DNA from: a virus
IMG/VR virus record: IMGVR_UViG_3300046513_000114
Coordinates: 1-37,202 of that record
Strand: one strand, 5' to 3'
Length of the DNA: 37,202 bases
A program made the translations under genes and the position numbers. Shown piece after piece: positions 1 to 7,442 of the stretch; position 1 is the stretch's first letter, and each line of letters begins with the position of its first letter. The notes below the pieces were generated by a model. That model worked only from the letters and a program-made list of their open reading frames with translations, was not told the origin of the DNA and did not search any database.

Positions 1-29
1 TCGGGCGCCGGTAAACTGCGCAGCTCTTC

Positions 30-104
30 GGGCGGTTAGCTCAGCGGTAGAGCACTACCTTGACATGGTAGGGGTCACAAGTTCGATCCTTGTACCGCCC
101 ACCA
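30..104 (+). tRNA. tRNA-Val (anticodon GAC)
   Basis: A full cloverleaf can be folded. The acceptor stem GGGCGGT pairs with ACCGCCC, the D stem GCTC with GAGC, the anticodon stem CTACC with GGTAG around loop TTGACAT (anticodon GAC, valine), and the T stem ACAAG with CTTGT. The discriminator is A and CCA is encoded at 102-104. An integrase gene ends 50 nt downstream, so this is the probable bacterial attachment gene of the prophage. The tRNA is complete, as expected when integration restores the 3' end from phage DNA. Confidence 0.96.
60..104. other. Probable attL core region (3' half of tRNA-Val)
   Basis: Tyrosine integrases of tRNA-targeting phages usually recombine within the anticodon or T-arm half of the tRNA, and here the integrase gene lies directly next to that end. 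The exact core cannot be fixed because attR is outside the window. The coordinates mark only the anticodon-loop to 3'-end segment in which the identity block is expected. Confidence 0.4.
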
Positions 105-127
105 CTTTTCCATAAAGCGAGAAGTGG
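102..127 (+). other. Hairpin at the tRNA 3' end
   Basis: CCACTTTTC (102-110) pairs with GAGAAGTGG (119-127), 8 of 9 positions, around the loop CATAAAGC. The left arm includes the encoded CCA end of the tRNA. It may shape the 3' trailer of the tRNA transcript or be part of the attachment site; its role is unknown. Confidence 0.4.
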
Positions 128-145
128 CATAGAGACAACGATTTA

Positions 146-169
146 GGAGCATTTCACGGCTCCTTTTTT
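146..169 (+). terminator. Intrinsic terminator after tRNA-Val, overlapping the end of int
   Basis: GGAGC (146-150) pairs with GCTCC (159-163), 8-nt loop, followed by TTTTTT. The orientation fits termination of plus-strand tRNA transcription. It overlaps the last codons of the convergent integrase gene, so it is on the phage side and would replace the terminator separated from the tRNA by integration. Confidence 0.6.
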
Positions 170-1254
170 CTTGCCTTACGCTCAGGCAAATATCCCGGAT
201 CTGGCACGCAACTGACACGCAGCGCGTCCATGTATCCGTCGATGACGGCGACCGCCTGGCCCAGATAGTCGGGCCGATACTTCGCGTAAATCTCCGTCTT
301 GCCGCCATATGCGCGGTGACCGATGAAGCCGTTGATCTCGGCCTCCGGAACCGCCTTCGCGCGCATCTCCGTGGCCATGGTGTGCCGGATGTCCTTCGCG
401 ACGAAGTGACGGGGTAGCTTCGCCCGGGCGCGCATCTTTCGCCAAGCCGTCTTGAAGCTGTCGATGGGCTTGCCTCTCCACGTCACCAGCGGTCCCTCCT
501 GCGCCTGCTCAAGCCACGGAAGGAGAAACCGGCCCACCGGTACGACCGGGCGGTGCTTGCGCGTCTGCCGACGCCCCGGAGGATTGGAGTTGATGAGTCG
601 CCGGTCGAAGTCCACGAAGCTACGGTGCAGGTCAAGGATCGTTTCCGGGCGGGACGCCATGCCGTAAGCCAGGGCCAGATACATGCGCTCATGCGGCAGC
701 TCTGCGGCGTTCCACAGAGCGATCGACTGGTCGACGGTCAGGACGACCTCTCGCGGCGGCCCATCCCTCCCCGGGATTACGTAAGGCACCGTGTCGATCT
801 CGCCCTCTTTCCATGCACGATTGAGGGCCGACTTCCCGACAGTCATGATCCGCTTGATATAGCCGTCGGCGAGCCCACGCGCTTCCAGCCAGGCGACGAA
901 CTCACGCTGACGATGCGGAGTGACTTCCGCAACAGTGGCACCGGCGAAGAAGTCGGACCAGTACCCCAGTGCGACGCGCGCCATTTCCGCCGAAGCCAAA
1001 CCCTCGCCGTGCTGCTGGTAGTAGCGCACAAAGACAAGCTCGAGGCTGGTCTCGTGCGCCGCTTGCTTCCCGACCCGACCGTACTTCGCAAACCACTCCC
1101 AAAGGATCAGCTTCGCCGCTTGAAGATCGTCTGTGCCAAGTGATGCGCGTCGCGTTTGTCGAGCATCTGCATCGAACCATGTTCGATACCACTGCGCCGA
1201 TCCGCTGCGCTTGCTGAGCCAGTAGTCGCCGATTTGGCCGGTGCGTTCCTGCAT
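154..1254 (-). CDS. int: Tyrosine-type site-specific integrase
   Basis: A 366-aa tyrosine recombinase for integration and excision of the prophage at tRNA-Val. The N-terminal part (about 1-70) looks like an arm-binding domain, 70-165 like the SAM-like core-binding domain, and the rest is the catalytic domain. Catalytic residues that can be seen are Arg202 (in ASRPET), Arg290 (in KDIRHT), His313 (IGH) and the nucleophile Tyr323 (EIYAKY). The His of the HxxR box is replaced by Lys287, a tolerated variant. The ATG at 1254 lies inside the upstream putative excisionase gene, so the two are probably translationally linked. It is the last gene of the leftward operon and points towards the tRNA. Confidence 0.95.
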   Translation of the reverse strand: MQERTGQIGDYWLSKRSGSAQWYRTWFDADARQTRRASLGTDDLQAAKLILWEWFAKYGRVGKQAAHETSLELVFVRYYQQHGEGLASAEMARVALGYWSDFFAGATVAEVTPHRQREFVAWLEARGLADGYIKRIMTVGKSALNRAWKEGEIDTVPYVIPGRDGPPREVVLTVDQSIALWNAAELPHERMYLALAYGMASRPETILDLHRSFVDFDRRLINSNPPGRRQTRKHRPVVPVGRFLLPWLEQAQEGPLVTWRGKPIDSFKTAWRKMRARAKLPRHFVAKDIRHTMATEMRAKAVPEAEINGFIGHRAYGGKTEIYAKYRPDYLGQAVAVIDGYMDALRVSCVPDPGYLPERKARKKEP

Positions 1255-1430
1255 TGCTGTCGATACTCGTCGAGGATGGATTCGGTGTAGCGGATGATTC
1301 GTTGCCCCATCCGCATGGGGTGGACCTTGCCGGCGACACGCTCTCGCATCAGCGTGGCCTTGCTTACGCCAAGTCGCCGGGCCGCCTCGGCCTCGTCGAA
1401 AGGCGCGTGTAGGTCTTCAGCTGCCCCCAT
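1107..1430 (-). CDS. Putative excisionase / MerR-like HTH protein
   Basis: About 107 aa. The N-terminal part has an AlpA/excisionase-like winged HTH pattern: FDEAEAARRLGVSKATLMRE at about 10-30 with a wing at HPMRMGQRIIRY. Small proteins of this type bind next to att sites and act as directionality factors. The start at 1430 is chosen because AGGAGGT lies 5 nt before it; an upstream in-frame ATG at 1445 has no such site. The C-terminal 148 nt overlap int in another frame, an unusually long overlap. Excisionase is inferred from fold and position; it could instead be an Alp-like regulator. Confidence 0.7.
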   Translation of the reverse strand: MGAAEDLHAPFDEAEAARRLGVSKATLMRERVAGKVHPMRMGQRIIRYTESILDEYRQQCRNAPAKSATTGSASAADRRSGIEHGSMQMLDKRDAHHLAQTIFKRRS

Positions 1431-1650
1431 TGGGCACCTCCTCATTCTTGTTGCAGTCGGGGCATGGCATGCCGCGCTTGACGTCCGCGCGCGTGCTGCA
1501 CTCCATCAGTTCGGATTGCGCGCCGCACTTCGAGCACACGAAGGTCGCCAAGTAACCGAAGGTGCCTATGCCGACGTTGTCGGCGTGCATGAGCACGCGT
1601 GGTGAGGCGCGCGGTGGCTTTAGCTCGGCGAACATGCCAGTCGTTCCCAC
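1417..1650 (-). CDS. Small zinc-ribbon protein
   Basis: A 77-aa protein with CSKC (about 39-42) and CPDC (about 63-66), a CxxC...CxxC zinc-ribbon pair. Such small phage proteins often bind nucleic acid or a host enzyme, but no specific function can be assigned. The start is GTG at 1650, preceded by AAGGAG at 7 nt; an ATG 14 nt further on has no clear ribosome site. It overlaps the excisionase start by 14 nt, placing it in the int operon. Confidence 0.7.
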   Translation of the reverse strand: MGTTGMFAELKPPRASPRVLMHADNVGIGTFGYLATFVCSKCGAQSELMECSTRADVKRGMPCPDCNKNEEVPNGGS

Positions 1651-1900
1651 GGCGGGACTCCTTCAACGTTTCCAAGCACGTGCGCCTATCTGGCGGCGCG
1701 CTATGTTTCTTCCGGCATCGCCGGCAGGTTTCATACGTGCCGATTCCATAGAGCTGCGACACGTAAGCCTGCTGGCCGCAAGCTGCCACGGCTACGTCAC
1801 CGACGCCGATCCGGCGGAAATGGTGGCCCATGCCAAAGTTGCCGAGCACGATGGCCCATCCAGTGCGGAACGCACGCACCTGCCCTCCGGAGATCGTCAT
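1442..1900 (-). CDS. Unknown phage protein overlapping the zinc-ribbon gene
   Basis: The ATG at 1900 overlaps the stop of the ASCH gene as ATGA, a typical coupled start, and the first 75 or so residues look like normal coding sequence with a CRRC pair. From about 1650 the frame runs over the zinc-ribbon gene and becomes very rich in arginine, the usual sign of reading out of frame. Either the two genes truly overlap by 209 nt or a frameshift has removed the original stop and this gene is damaged. The function is unknown. Confidence 0.5.
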   Translation of the reverse strand: MTISGGQVRAFRTGWAIVLGNFGMGHHFRRIGVGDVAVAACGQQAYVSQLYGIGTYETCRRCRKKHSAPPDRRTCLETLKESRRGNDWHVRRAKATARLTTRAHARRQRRHRHLRLLGDLRVLEVRRAIRTDGVQHARGRQARHAMPRLQQE

Positions 1901-2547
1901 GCGTTCGGCCCTTCCACTCGGCGGAACTCCGCGACCCACACCCATGGGTTGTCGGCCCACCGCGTACCTGGCTTCGCTAGCGCATCCCATAGATGTGCAA
2001 AACCGTGCACGGTCGCCGGAAGGCAGTCGCCCCGTGTCGAATCAGTGCCGACGGCAGCGGCTGCCATGTGGTTGTCGACACCCTCGGCGTGGGCCTGGTC
2101 CTCGGTGATGTCCTGCAGCCGCTCGACGCGGACGGCAGTCACCTCAAGCCAGATCCGAGCGGCCCACTTGGGCATGTGGATGCTCGGCGTCCAGACGATC
2201 CTCTCGCCCTCGAAGTCCCCGTAGCCGTCGGCGCGGTAGTGGATCTCTCGCTCGTCCTCGGGCTCGTCGGGGTGGGCGAAGTGGTTTCCGAAGTAGGTCT
2301 CGCGCACGTACAGCCGGTCGCCGACTTGGTAGGGACCTGTGACATCGCACTCGCGCACGGCGCCGCCGCCGACGGCCTCAGCCGAGAAGTAGGCCACGCC
2401 GTCCTTGACCAGGTCTAAGAAGACGGAATCCTGGTAGTAGCGGTCGTCGAACGGTTGCGGCTTCACGAGGCGCCGGGTCACCGTCTTGCGGCCTTCGAGG
2501 ATGGCGCGCACCATCGGGCCACTAAAGAGAATAGGACGCTCAGCCAT
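1897..2547 (-). CDS. ASCH-domain phage protein
   Basis: A 216-aa protein. The N-terminal pattern ILFSGPMVRAILEGRKTVTRR, then a strand with VGDRLYVRETY, and a late WVWVAEFRRVE strand fit the ASCH (PUA-like, RNA-binding) fold seen in many phage proteins of unknown role. The start has GGAG 6 nt upstream. Its ATG overlaps the ATG of the divergent gene at 2546, so the two genes share one CATG. The domain call is from pattern recognition. Confidence 0.75.
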   Translation of the reverse strand: MAERPILFSGPMVRAILEGRKTVTRRLVKPQPFDDRYYQDSVFLDLVKDGVAYFSAEAVGGGAVRECDVTGPYQVGDRLYVRETYFGNHFAHPDEPEDEREIHYRADGYGDFEGERIVWTPSIHMPKWAARIWLEVTAVRVERLQDITEDQAHAEGVDNHMAAAAVGTDSTRGDCLPATVHGFAHLWDALAKPGTRWADNPWVWVAEFRRVEGPNA

Positions 2548-2806
2548 GATCGACTCCGTGGGTAACTACGTGGTGATGTTCAGCGCAACGAGCATCTCGG
2601 ATACCGGTCGACACAACTGGTACGGCTCGTGGACGATCTTCGAGCGCCAGGACGACGGCGACCTTCGGAGGGTCGAGAGCGATCGTGACGACATGGGCTT
2701 CGACCACATGGAACCGGCGTGGAACGTCGCGCGTGCCCGAGGCATCGAGCGTGTTCGGGTGCTCAGCAACGATCGAACGCTGCAGCCCGAGCCCTACCGC
2801 GGTTAG
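2546..2806 (+). CDS. Unknown small protein, first gene of plus-strand island
   Basis: About 86 aa with a mixed composition and Trp/Tyr-rich middle (WYGSWTIFER), no membrane segment and no known motif. The start at 2546 is uncertain: AGGA lies 9 nt upstream, and a later ATG at 2575 is possible. Together with the next two genes it forms a plus-strand island inside an otherwise leftward region. The DIM-like acidic middle and the divergent position suggest independent expression, but no clear promoter was found. Confidence 0.55.
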   Translation: MIDSVGNYVVMFSATSISDTGRHNWYGSWTIFERQDDGDLRRVESDRDDMGFDHMEPAWNVARARGIERVRVLSNDRTLQPEPYRG

Positions 2807-2867
2807 CTTGCCGAGCGCCGCCGCGGCGCGCACCATAGCGCCATTCATCAGGGTGGGGAGTTCACGC

Positions 2868-3377
2868 ATGGCATATACATCCGACGACAAAGACCCGCTT
2901 CAGGACGGAGCGCTGGCGATCGCCGTAAACACAGGGGACGCGTTGATCGCCACCGGCGTGTTCTCGAGAGAGCCTCACCCCATGGTGAGCTTTCAGGCCT
3001 CGGTGGTACTGATGCTGATGGCCACCAACGACCTTCTTCAGCGCGCTTCCCGAATGGGCGCGCGCGTGGATTGGCGAGAGGGCATTCCCCAGGCCCCTGC
3101 GAAGGCCGACGTGACCGACGTCATCAGCTGGATGCGTAACGCTGCCTGCCACACCGGTTCTAATCGCAGCGTTCTTGACGGCAACCGGTTCGTGTTCAAC
3201 GTCCTTCGCGGCAAGGGTGTCAAGATGAAAGGTGGAGATGCCGTGCTCGAATGCGAGTACGACGACGATCTGGCGGTCTTCTTTGGATCGACCCGGATAT
3301 ATCTTCACCGACAGCTGATCGCGGCGTTCAACGATGCAAAACTTCGACTCATGACGGATCCGAAACTCACCGTTTAA
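2868..3377 (+). CDS. Putative HEPN-like protein (RX4H motif), possible defence cargo
   Basis: 169 aa, mostly helical in the first half. The segment ISWMRNAACHTGS holds Arg90-Asn-Ala-Ala-Cys-His95, which fits the RX4-6H motif with a polar residue after Arg that marks many HEPN ribonucleases. The C-terminal half carries an acidic EYDDD stretch and a helix starting at YLHRQLIAAF. The start has GGGGAG 8 nt upstream. HEPN proteins occur in toxin-antitoxin and abortive-infection systems; that role is inferred only from one motif and from the island context. No homologous protein was identified by name. Confidence 0.6.
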   Translation: MAYTSDDKDPLQDGALAIAVNTGDALIATGVFSREPHPMVSFQASVVLMLMATNDLLQRASRMGARVDWREGIPQAPAKADVTDVISWMRNAACHTGSNRSVLDGNRFVFNVLRGKGVKMKGGDAVLECEYDDDLAVFFGSTRIYLHRQLIAAFNDAKLRLMTDPKLTV

Positions 3378-3404
3378 CGAGCCTGATGAGAGGAGAATCA
3401 CAAC

Positions 3405-3632
3405 ATGGCTGAATTCAAAGGCGAGTTCGACGGGCATACGTACGAGGTGATGTGGGATCGAGCCTCGGCGGATCGACTCACCTGGACGGCGACCGTCCGT
3501 CGAGGTGGCGAATGGGTCGGGTCGCCGAGCGGAAAGCTTCTCGCCAGCCACGCTGATGACGCTTCGGCCGCTCTTATGGTGCGTCTCGCGGTAGAGACGG
3601 CGATCGACGGTGGGGTGGGCGTGCAGCGCTGA
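3405..3632 (+). CDS. Unknown 75-aa protein, last gene of plus-strand island
   Basis: A small protein beginning with strands typical of a compact alpha/beta fold (EFDGHTYEVMWDR) and ending in a helix (DDASAALMVRLAVETAID). A very good ribosome site, GAGGAGA, lies about 10 nt before the ATG. It follows the HEPN-like gene by 27 nt and is probably cotranscribed with it. It could be a partner (for example an antitoxin) of that protein, but nothing in the sequence proves it. Confidence 0.65.
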   Translation: MAEFKGEFDGHTYEVMWDRASADRLTWTATVRRGGEWVGSPSGKLLASHADDASAALMVRLAVETAIDGGVGVQR

Positions 3633-3637
3633 GGTCA

Positions 3638-4354
3638 TCATGACTTCACCCCTGTGGCGGTGGCTAGCTCGTGGCAACCTGCGTAGCCGAGCGGCTCATC
3701 GCCCAGGGCGGCGCGCCGGCAGTCGTTCCAGCCGGAACGGTAGGCGAGAGCACTATCTTCCCAGCCGCGTACGCGGCACTCGCTCAGGTGGACAATGGCG
3801 GCTGGTATGGCCAAGGAGGCAGCAGGGACCGCCTGGCTGTCGGCTCGCAGCTCGGCGATAAACGCCGGCCACAGCTTTTCCCAGAAGCCGAGCGCCTGCG
3901 GATTTTCCGAGTGCGAGGGTATGCACCATATCTCCCAGTCACGCATCCGGTCGTTCTCAGCGAGCATGTGGAAGAACCGGTCCTCGCTTCCGTTGCAGTC
4001 GCTCTCAGCGGTAGCTACTTCGTCGAACAGGTCACGGGCTTCTCCTTTGGAGATGTCCCCGGAGCGGCGATGCTCAGCGATCTCCTTACGGGCCTCACGC
4101 GAGGCTTTGTCGGCGTCGAACACCGTCGACTGCTTACCCATGAGCTTGTTCATCAGGTAGGCGTAGTCGACCTTGGCGAGGAATTCAGCCGGCGCGCCGC
4201 CGATCGATCCGAACGTGTAGCCAAATGTCCCAAAGGTTGAGTTGATCGTCAGCTCAAGCCAGGCGTTGGTGAAGCGGTTGATGCCCGAGCGCACAAAGAA
4301 AGTGCCGTGCTCGCCATCGACGGTGATGGAGTAGGCAGTCGCGGAGGTCTTCAT
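3638..4354 (-). CDS. Unknown phage protein, 238 aa
   Basis: A soluble protein beginning with a strand-rich part (ITVDGEHGTFFVRSG, about 9-60), then a charged helical stretch (DADKASREARKEIAEHRR, about 80-120). The last third contains WEDSALAYRSGWNDCR, a pattern seen in phage proteins of unknown role. The start overlaps the stop of the upstream gene as ATGA. Coding on this strand resumes here after the plus-strand island, so any transcript continuing left must run antisense through that island. Confidence 0.75.
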   Translation of the reverse strand: MKTSATAYSITVDGEHGTFFVRSGINRFTNAWLELTINSTFGTFGYTFGSIGGAPAEFLAKVDYAYLMNKLMGKQSTVFDADKASREARKEIAEHRRSGDISKGEARDLFDEVATAESDCNGSEDRFFHMLAENDRMRDWEIWCIPSHSENPQALGFWEKLWPAFIAELRADSQAVPAASLAIPAAIVHLSECRVRGWEDSALAYRSGWNDCRRAALGDEPLGYAGCHELATATGVKS

Positions 4355-4617
4355 GCGTCGGTGTCCTTTGCCAGGGGCAGTGCGTAGAAGTTGAGCTCGC
4401 CGACGTTGCCGTTCGTGACGACGACTGCGTGCTTCAGGAGGCGAGCGGTCCGAATCTTCGCGGCGGTGATGTCGGACACAGTGTGCGACCCGATGTGGTG
4501 GCCGCCGGGGTAGTCGTTGAACCAGTTCCCGCGACGGTTCTCCTCGCGCCGCTCAAGCTCGGCGACCCGAGCCTTCAGGGCGCGCGCCTCGCGCTGGGTG
4601 ATGGGCTTGGTGGTCAT
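4351..4617 (-). CDS. Unknown small protein with N-terminal coiled coil
   Basis: 88 aa. Residues 5-30 form a charged helix (REARALKARVAELERREENR) able to make a coiled coil; the rest resembles a small beta domain. The start overlaps the stop of the adenine methyltransferase gene by 4 nt, so translation is coupled. No family is recognised. Confidence 0.7.
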   Translation of the reverse strand: MTTKPITQREARALKARVAELERREENRRGNWFNDYPGGHHIGSHTVSDITAAKIRTARLLKHAVVVTNGNVGELNFYALPLAKDTDA

Positions 4618-5366
4618 GCGGCCTCTCCTTGTGCAAACAGCGGCGCGTCGTCACGGAGGCGGCGGACCATCGCGGGATAGTGGTCATCGTCGTTTTCGAT
4701 GAGCGTCGCGTCGCATCCATGGATGCGAGCGGCGATGCCGGTGGTGCCGCTGCCGGCGAAGCAGTCCAGAACCTTGCCGCCTGGCGGGCAGGCATAGGCC
4801 AGCATCGGCAGAACGAGCTCGACCGGCTTCTGGGTCGGGTGGATGGCCCGACCGTGTTCGTTTCTGGCATAGATCACGCTGGTCATCAGCAGCGGTCCAC
4901 CGTCTTCAGTGGTGTAGCTGCTGTTATCCGTCACGCCCATATGTGTAGGCCGCGTCTTCCGCCGCACCTGTTTTGCCCGCGCCGTCGGCGTCGTCTGTGC
5001 CTGGTGATACACATCGGCCCAGGCGCCGCGATAGAACAGAGCGGCATGCTCGTGCACCCTGCGGAATCGATCGTTATGGAACCCGGTGCCGTTCTGCTTC
5101 TCCCAGATGATGTCTTGGGAATAGATGAACCCGTTGGCGTCCATGGCGTCGAAGACGAAGCCCATAGACCGCAGAGAGCCAAACACCCAGATCGAGGCAG
5201 CGGGCTTCAGGGCATCCGCTACGCGCTCCAGCCAGCCGTCGCAGCGCTTGTCCCAAGCGAGCGACGTGTCGGCATACGGCGGATCGGTGAGGCAGCAATC
5301 GGCCCAGCCCCCGCCGAGCGAGGGTAGGACCTCGCGGCAATCGCCGAAGTGAGTAGTGACGGTCAT
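4614..5366 (-). CDS. DNA N6-adenine (beta-class) methyltransferase
   Basis: 250 aa. It carries the catalytic motif IV DPPY at 28-31 near the N terminus and the SAM-binding motif DCFAGSGTTG at 201-210 near the C terminus; this order (IV before I) is that of beta-class amino-methyltransferases, and HPTQKP at 176-181 is the usual flanking motif. It transfers a methyl group from SAM to adenine (less likely N4-cytosine) in DNA. No restriction enzyme gene is next to it, so it is an orphan enzyme, most likely protecting phage DNA from host restriction or altering gene control. It overlaps the C5 methyltransferase gene by 4 nt. Specificity cannot be read from the sequence. Confidence 0.92.
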   Translation of the reverse strand: MTVTTHFGDCREVLPSLGGGWADCCLTDPPYADTSLAWDKRCDGWLERVADALKPAASIWVFGSLRSMGFVFDAMDANGFIYSQDIIWEKQNGTGFHNDRFRRVHEHAALFYRGAWADVYHQAQTTPTARAKQVRRKTRPTHMGVTDNSSYTTEDGGPLLMTSVIYARNEHGRAIHPTQKPVELVLPMLAYACPPGGKVLDCFAGSGTTGIAARIHGCDATLIENDDDHYPAMVRRLRDDAPLFAQGEAA

Positions 5367-7201
5367 GCTGCCATCGCCATGGGCTCGGACGCCGTGTCGA
5401 GATTTGCGCGCACGATCACCCGTAGGGCTGGCGGGCTGACCGAGTTGCCAACCATGCGGACCTGCTCGGACTTCGTAAGCTTTCGGCCGTCAGCTGTGCG
5501 GTCAATGATGTAATCGCGCGGGAAGCCCTGGGCGTTGAACAGCTCACGCGGCTTGAGCATGCGAAGCGTGATATCGACGATGACAAACGGGTCGCCCTGG
5601 ATCCAGACCGTTACCAGCGCAAGCCGATCCTTAGTGGTCGCTGTGTCCAATGGGTCGGTCAGGGACTCGCCGTGGGCTGTCCCGTAGTACTTGATCAGGA
5701 ACGACGCGACCCGGAGAGCGCACGCCTCGTGCTCAGGTGTCAAACCACTTCCGTCAGTAAGCTCGCAGCGAACGACGCCGTGGTGTTCGCCGCCAGCGCT
5801 GATCGCGTGGACAGGCTCATTGGCACCCGCCGCGTTGCTCGTGCCCCGAAGCTTGACCAGATGAGCTGTCGACATGCCCAAGGCATGCGCAGCCCCTGCG
5901 GGCCGCTCGGCGCCCGCCCCGGAGGTAATGGCGGGCATCGGGTTGGTTGCCTCGGCTCCCTTGGAGTCCCCGCGGAACTTCACCAGGTGAGGCGTCACGA
6001 CCGAAAAATGGCCGCCCTTGACACCGGCACAAAGCGTTCGAAGTGACTCATCCGCTCGGTGAACACGTTGCGTCGACGAGTTCGCGTGCTCATTGATGAA
6101 TGGCGCGAGGACAGGGTAGATACCCGCAAGCTCCCCCCGATTCGCGGCAGTGATCGCAGGAAACGGCGAGTTCCCGCCGTAGACCCGGATATCGCCACAA
6201 TGCGTGAGCGGGATGAAAAACGGTTCCGCATTGTCGATGACGAAGTCTTTCGTGCCGCGCGCTATGCGGCGGCAGGTCTTGTCCTTCAACGGCCGCTTGC
6301 GCCCGAAGATGGACTTGCCCAAGTCGGTGAAATCGATGCTGTCGGCCGCGACGATGGTCGGTTCGAGGCCTTCTTCACTTCCGTAGGTGGCATCTGGCCA
6401 GACGATGGGCCGGTCGTCGAAACGAACGACCGCGAAGAGCCGGGAGCGCGTCGTTCCTGCGCCATGCCGGCTGGCCACCCAGCGTTTCTGCCACTCGATG
6501 CTCTTCGCACCGATGGAGCGGAGGAGGCCGATGAACCGGCACCACGTTTGACCTTGCCGCTTTTTATCGGGGACGAGAAACTGATCCTGCACCGGCACAC
6601 GCTCGCCTGCCGCTGCAACGACGTGGATGGTCTTCATTTTCGGGGTGCCGTCACGCATGAACTTGCCAGTCGGCACACGGACAAGCTTGATCACACGTCC
6701 CGTTACCTTGTCACGCTTGGCAATGAGCGGACCCCATTTCAGGATCTGCTCGACGTTCTCGATGCTGATGATCCGGATCGGGCGGCCGGCCTTCGCCATC
6801 TTGCCCGCCCACTTGAGGACGACCCACGACAGGGAGCGCGTTGCGCGCGATCGCGGCTGACCGCCGAGCGCCTGGGAAAAGTGAGTGCAGTCCGGGGAAG
6901 CGTGTAACCAGCCGATCCAGCGGCCTGCTGTCGCGGCGAGCGGACAGACCTCGTAGATATCCTCGATCATGTGGCGCGTCTGCGGATGATTCGCAGCATG
7001 CATGCCGATAGCGAGGGGGTCGTGGTTGATGGCGAGGTCCGGATCGCGTCCTATGGCCTCCTTGATTGCTTGGCCTGCACCACCGCCGCCCGCGAAAAGG
7101 TCGACAACCATCTCGTCCGAATTGAGCAGTGCGAACGACGTCGCCTTTGCCAGGTCATTGCGAGGGAAGTTGAACCCGAACTGGGAGCCGCCGTCAGCCA
7201 C
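5363..7201 (-). CDS. DNA C5-cytosine methyltransferase
   Basis: 612 aa, longer than the typical 350-450 aa. Motif I VDLFAGGGGAGQ (33-44), motif IV ASPDCTHFS with catalytic Cys105 (PDC in place of PPC), motif VI ENVEQ (148-152), motif VIII GAGTTRSRLF and motif X GNSVSPPALRV near the C terminus are all present, so it should be active. The long part between VIII and X should hold the target recognition domain. The GTG start at 7201 overlaps the end of the upstream gene; an ATG at codon 31 just before motif I is an alternative. With the next gene it forms a pair of orphan methyltransferases. Confidence 0.92.
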   Translation of the reverse strand: MADGGSQFGFNFPRNDLAKATSFALLNSDEMVVDLFAGGGGAGQAIKEAIGRDPDLAINHDPLAIGMHAANHPQTRHMIEDIYEVCPLAATAGRWIGWLHASPDCTHFSQALGGQPRSRATRSLSWVVLKWAGKMAKAGRPIRIISIENVEQILKWGPLIAKRDKVTGRVIKLVRVPTGKFMRDGTPKMKTIHVVAAAGERVPVQDQFLVPDKKRQGQTWCRFIGLLRSIGAKSIEWQKRWVASRHGAGTTRSRLFAVVRFDDRPIVWPDATYGSEEGLEPTIVAADSIDFTDLGKSIFGRKRPLKDKTCRRIARGTKDFVIDNAEPFFIPLTHCGDIRVYGGNSPFPAITAANRGELAGIYPVLAPFINEHANSSTQRVHRADESLRTLCAGVKGGHFSVVTPHLVKFRGDSKGAEATNPMPAITSGAGAERPAGAAHALGMSTAHLVKLRGTSNAAGANEPVHAISAGGEHHGVVRCELTDGSGLTPEHEACALRVASFLIKYYGTAHGESLTDPLDTATTKDRLALVTVWIQGDPFVIVDITLRMLKPRELFNAQGFPRDYIIDRTADGRKLTKSEQVRMVGNSVSPPALRVIVRANLDTASEPMAMAA

Positions 7202-7442
7202 CGTTCTTCTCCAGCAGCTCGCGAATCTGTGCCTGCTGTGCTGGCGTCCGCAGCTCAGCAGGCCACGCGCACGGCGGCGCCTCGGTCAGGTAAACCATCT
7301 TGTGTGCGTCGATTGCATGGGCCTTTGAGAAGACGTCGGCAATGACAAAGGAGGATGGGAAGCCCATGTGAGACATGAGCTCCTGGCCGCGAAGCAGCCG
7401 TTTAATCGTCCGGTCTGAAAGTCTGTAGCCACGGTCAGCCAT
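7194..7442 (-). CDS. Unknown small protein, 82 aa
   Basis: The proposed ATG at 7442 overlaps the end of the upstream gene by 8 nt. The N-terminal half (YRLSDRTIKRLLRGQELM) is helical, and the C-terminal end (TPAQQAQIRELLEKNGG) forms another helix. It overlaps the methyltransferase start by 8 nt. A longer reading starting at 7556 is possible but covers the neighbouring gene in another frame and is rejected. No family is recognised. Confidence 0.65.
   Translation of the reverse strand: MADRGYRLSDRTIKRLLRGQELMSHMGFPSSFVIADVFSKAHAIDAHKMVYLTEAPPCAWPAELRTPAQQAQIRELLEKNGG

Noticed and set aside
1442-1990. 182-aa minus reading starting at 1990
   Set aside because: The first 30 codons overlap the ASCH gene in another frame; the coupled ATG at 1900 is the better start.
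6059-6907. Long plus-strand open frame (282 codons) over the C5 methyltransferase
   Set aside because: The minus strand carries all methyltransferase motifs; the plus frame is an antisense shadow in GC-rich DNA.
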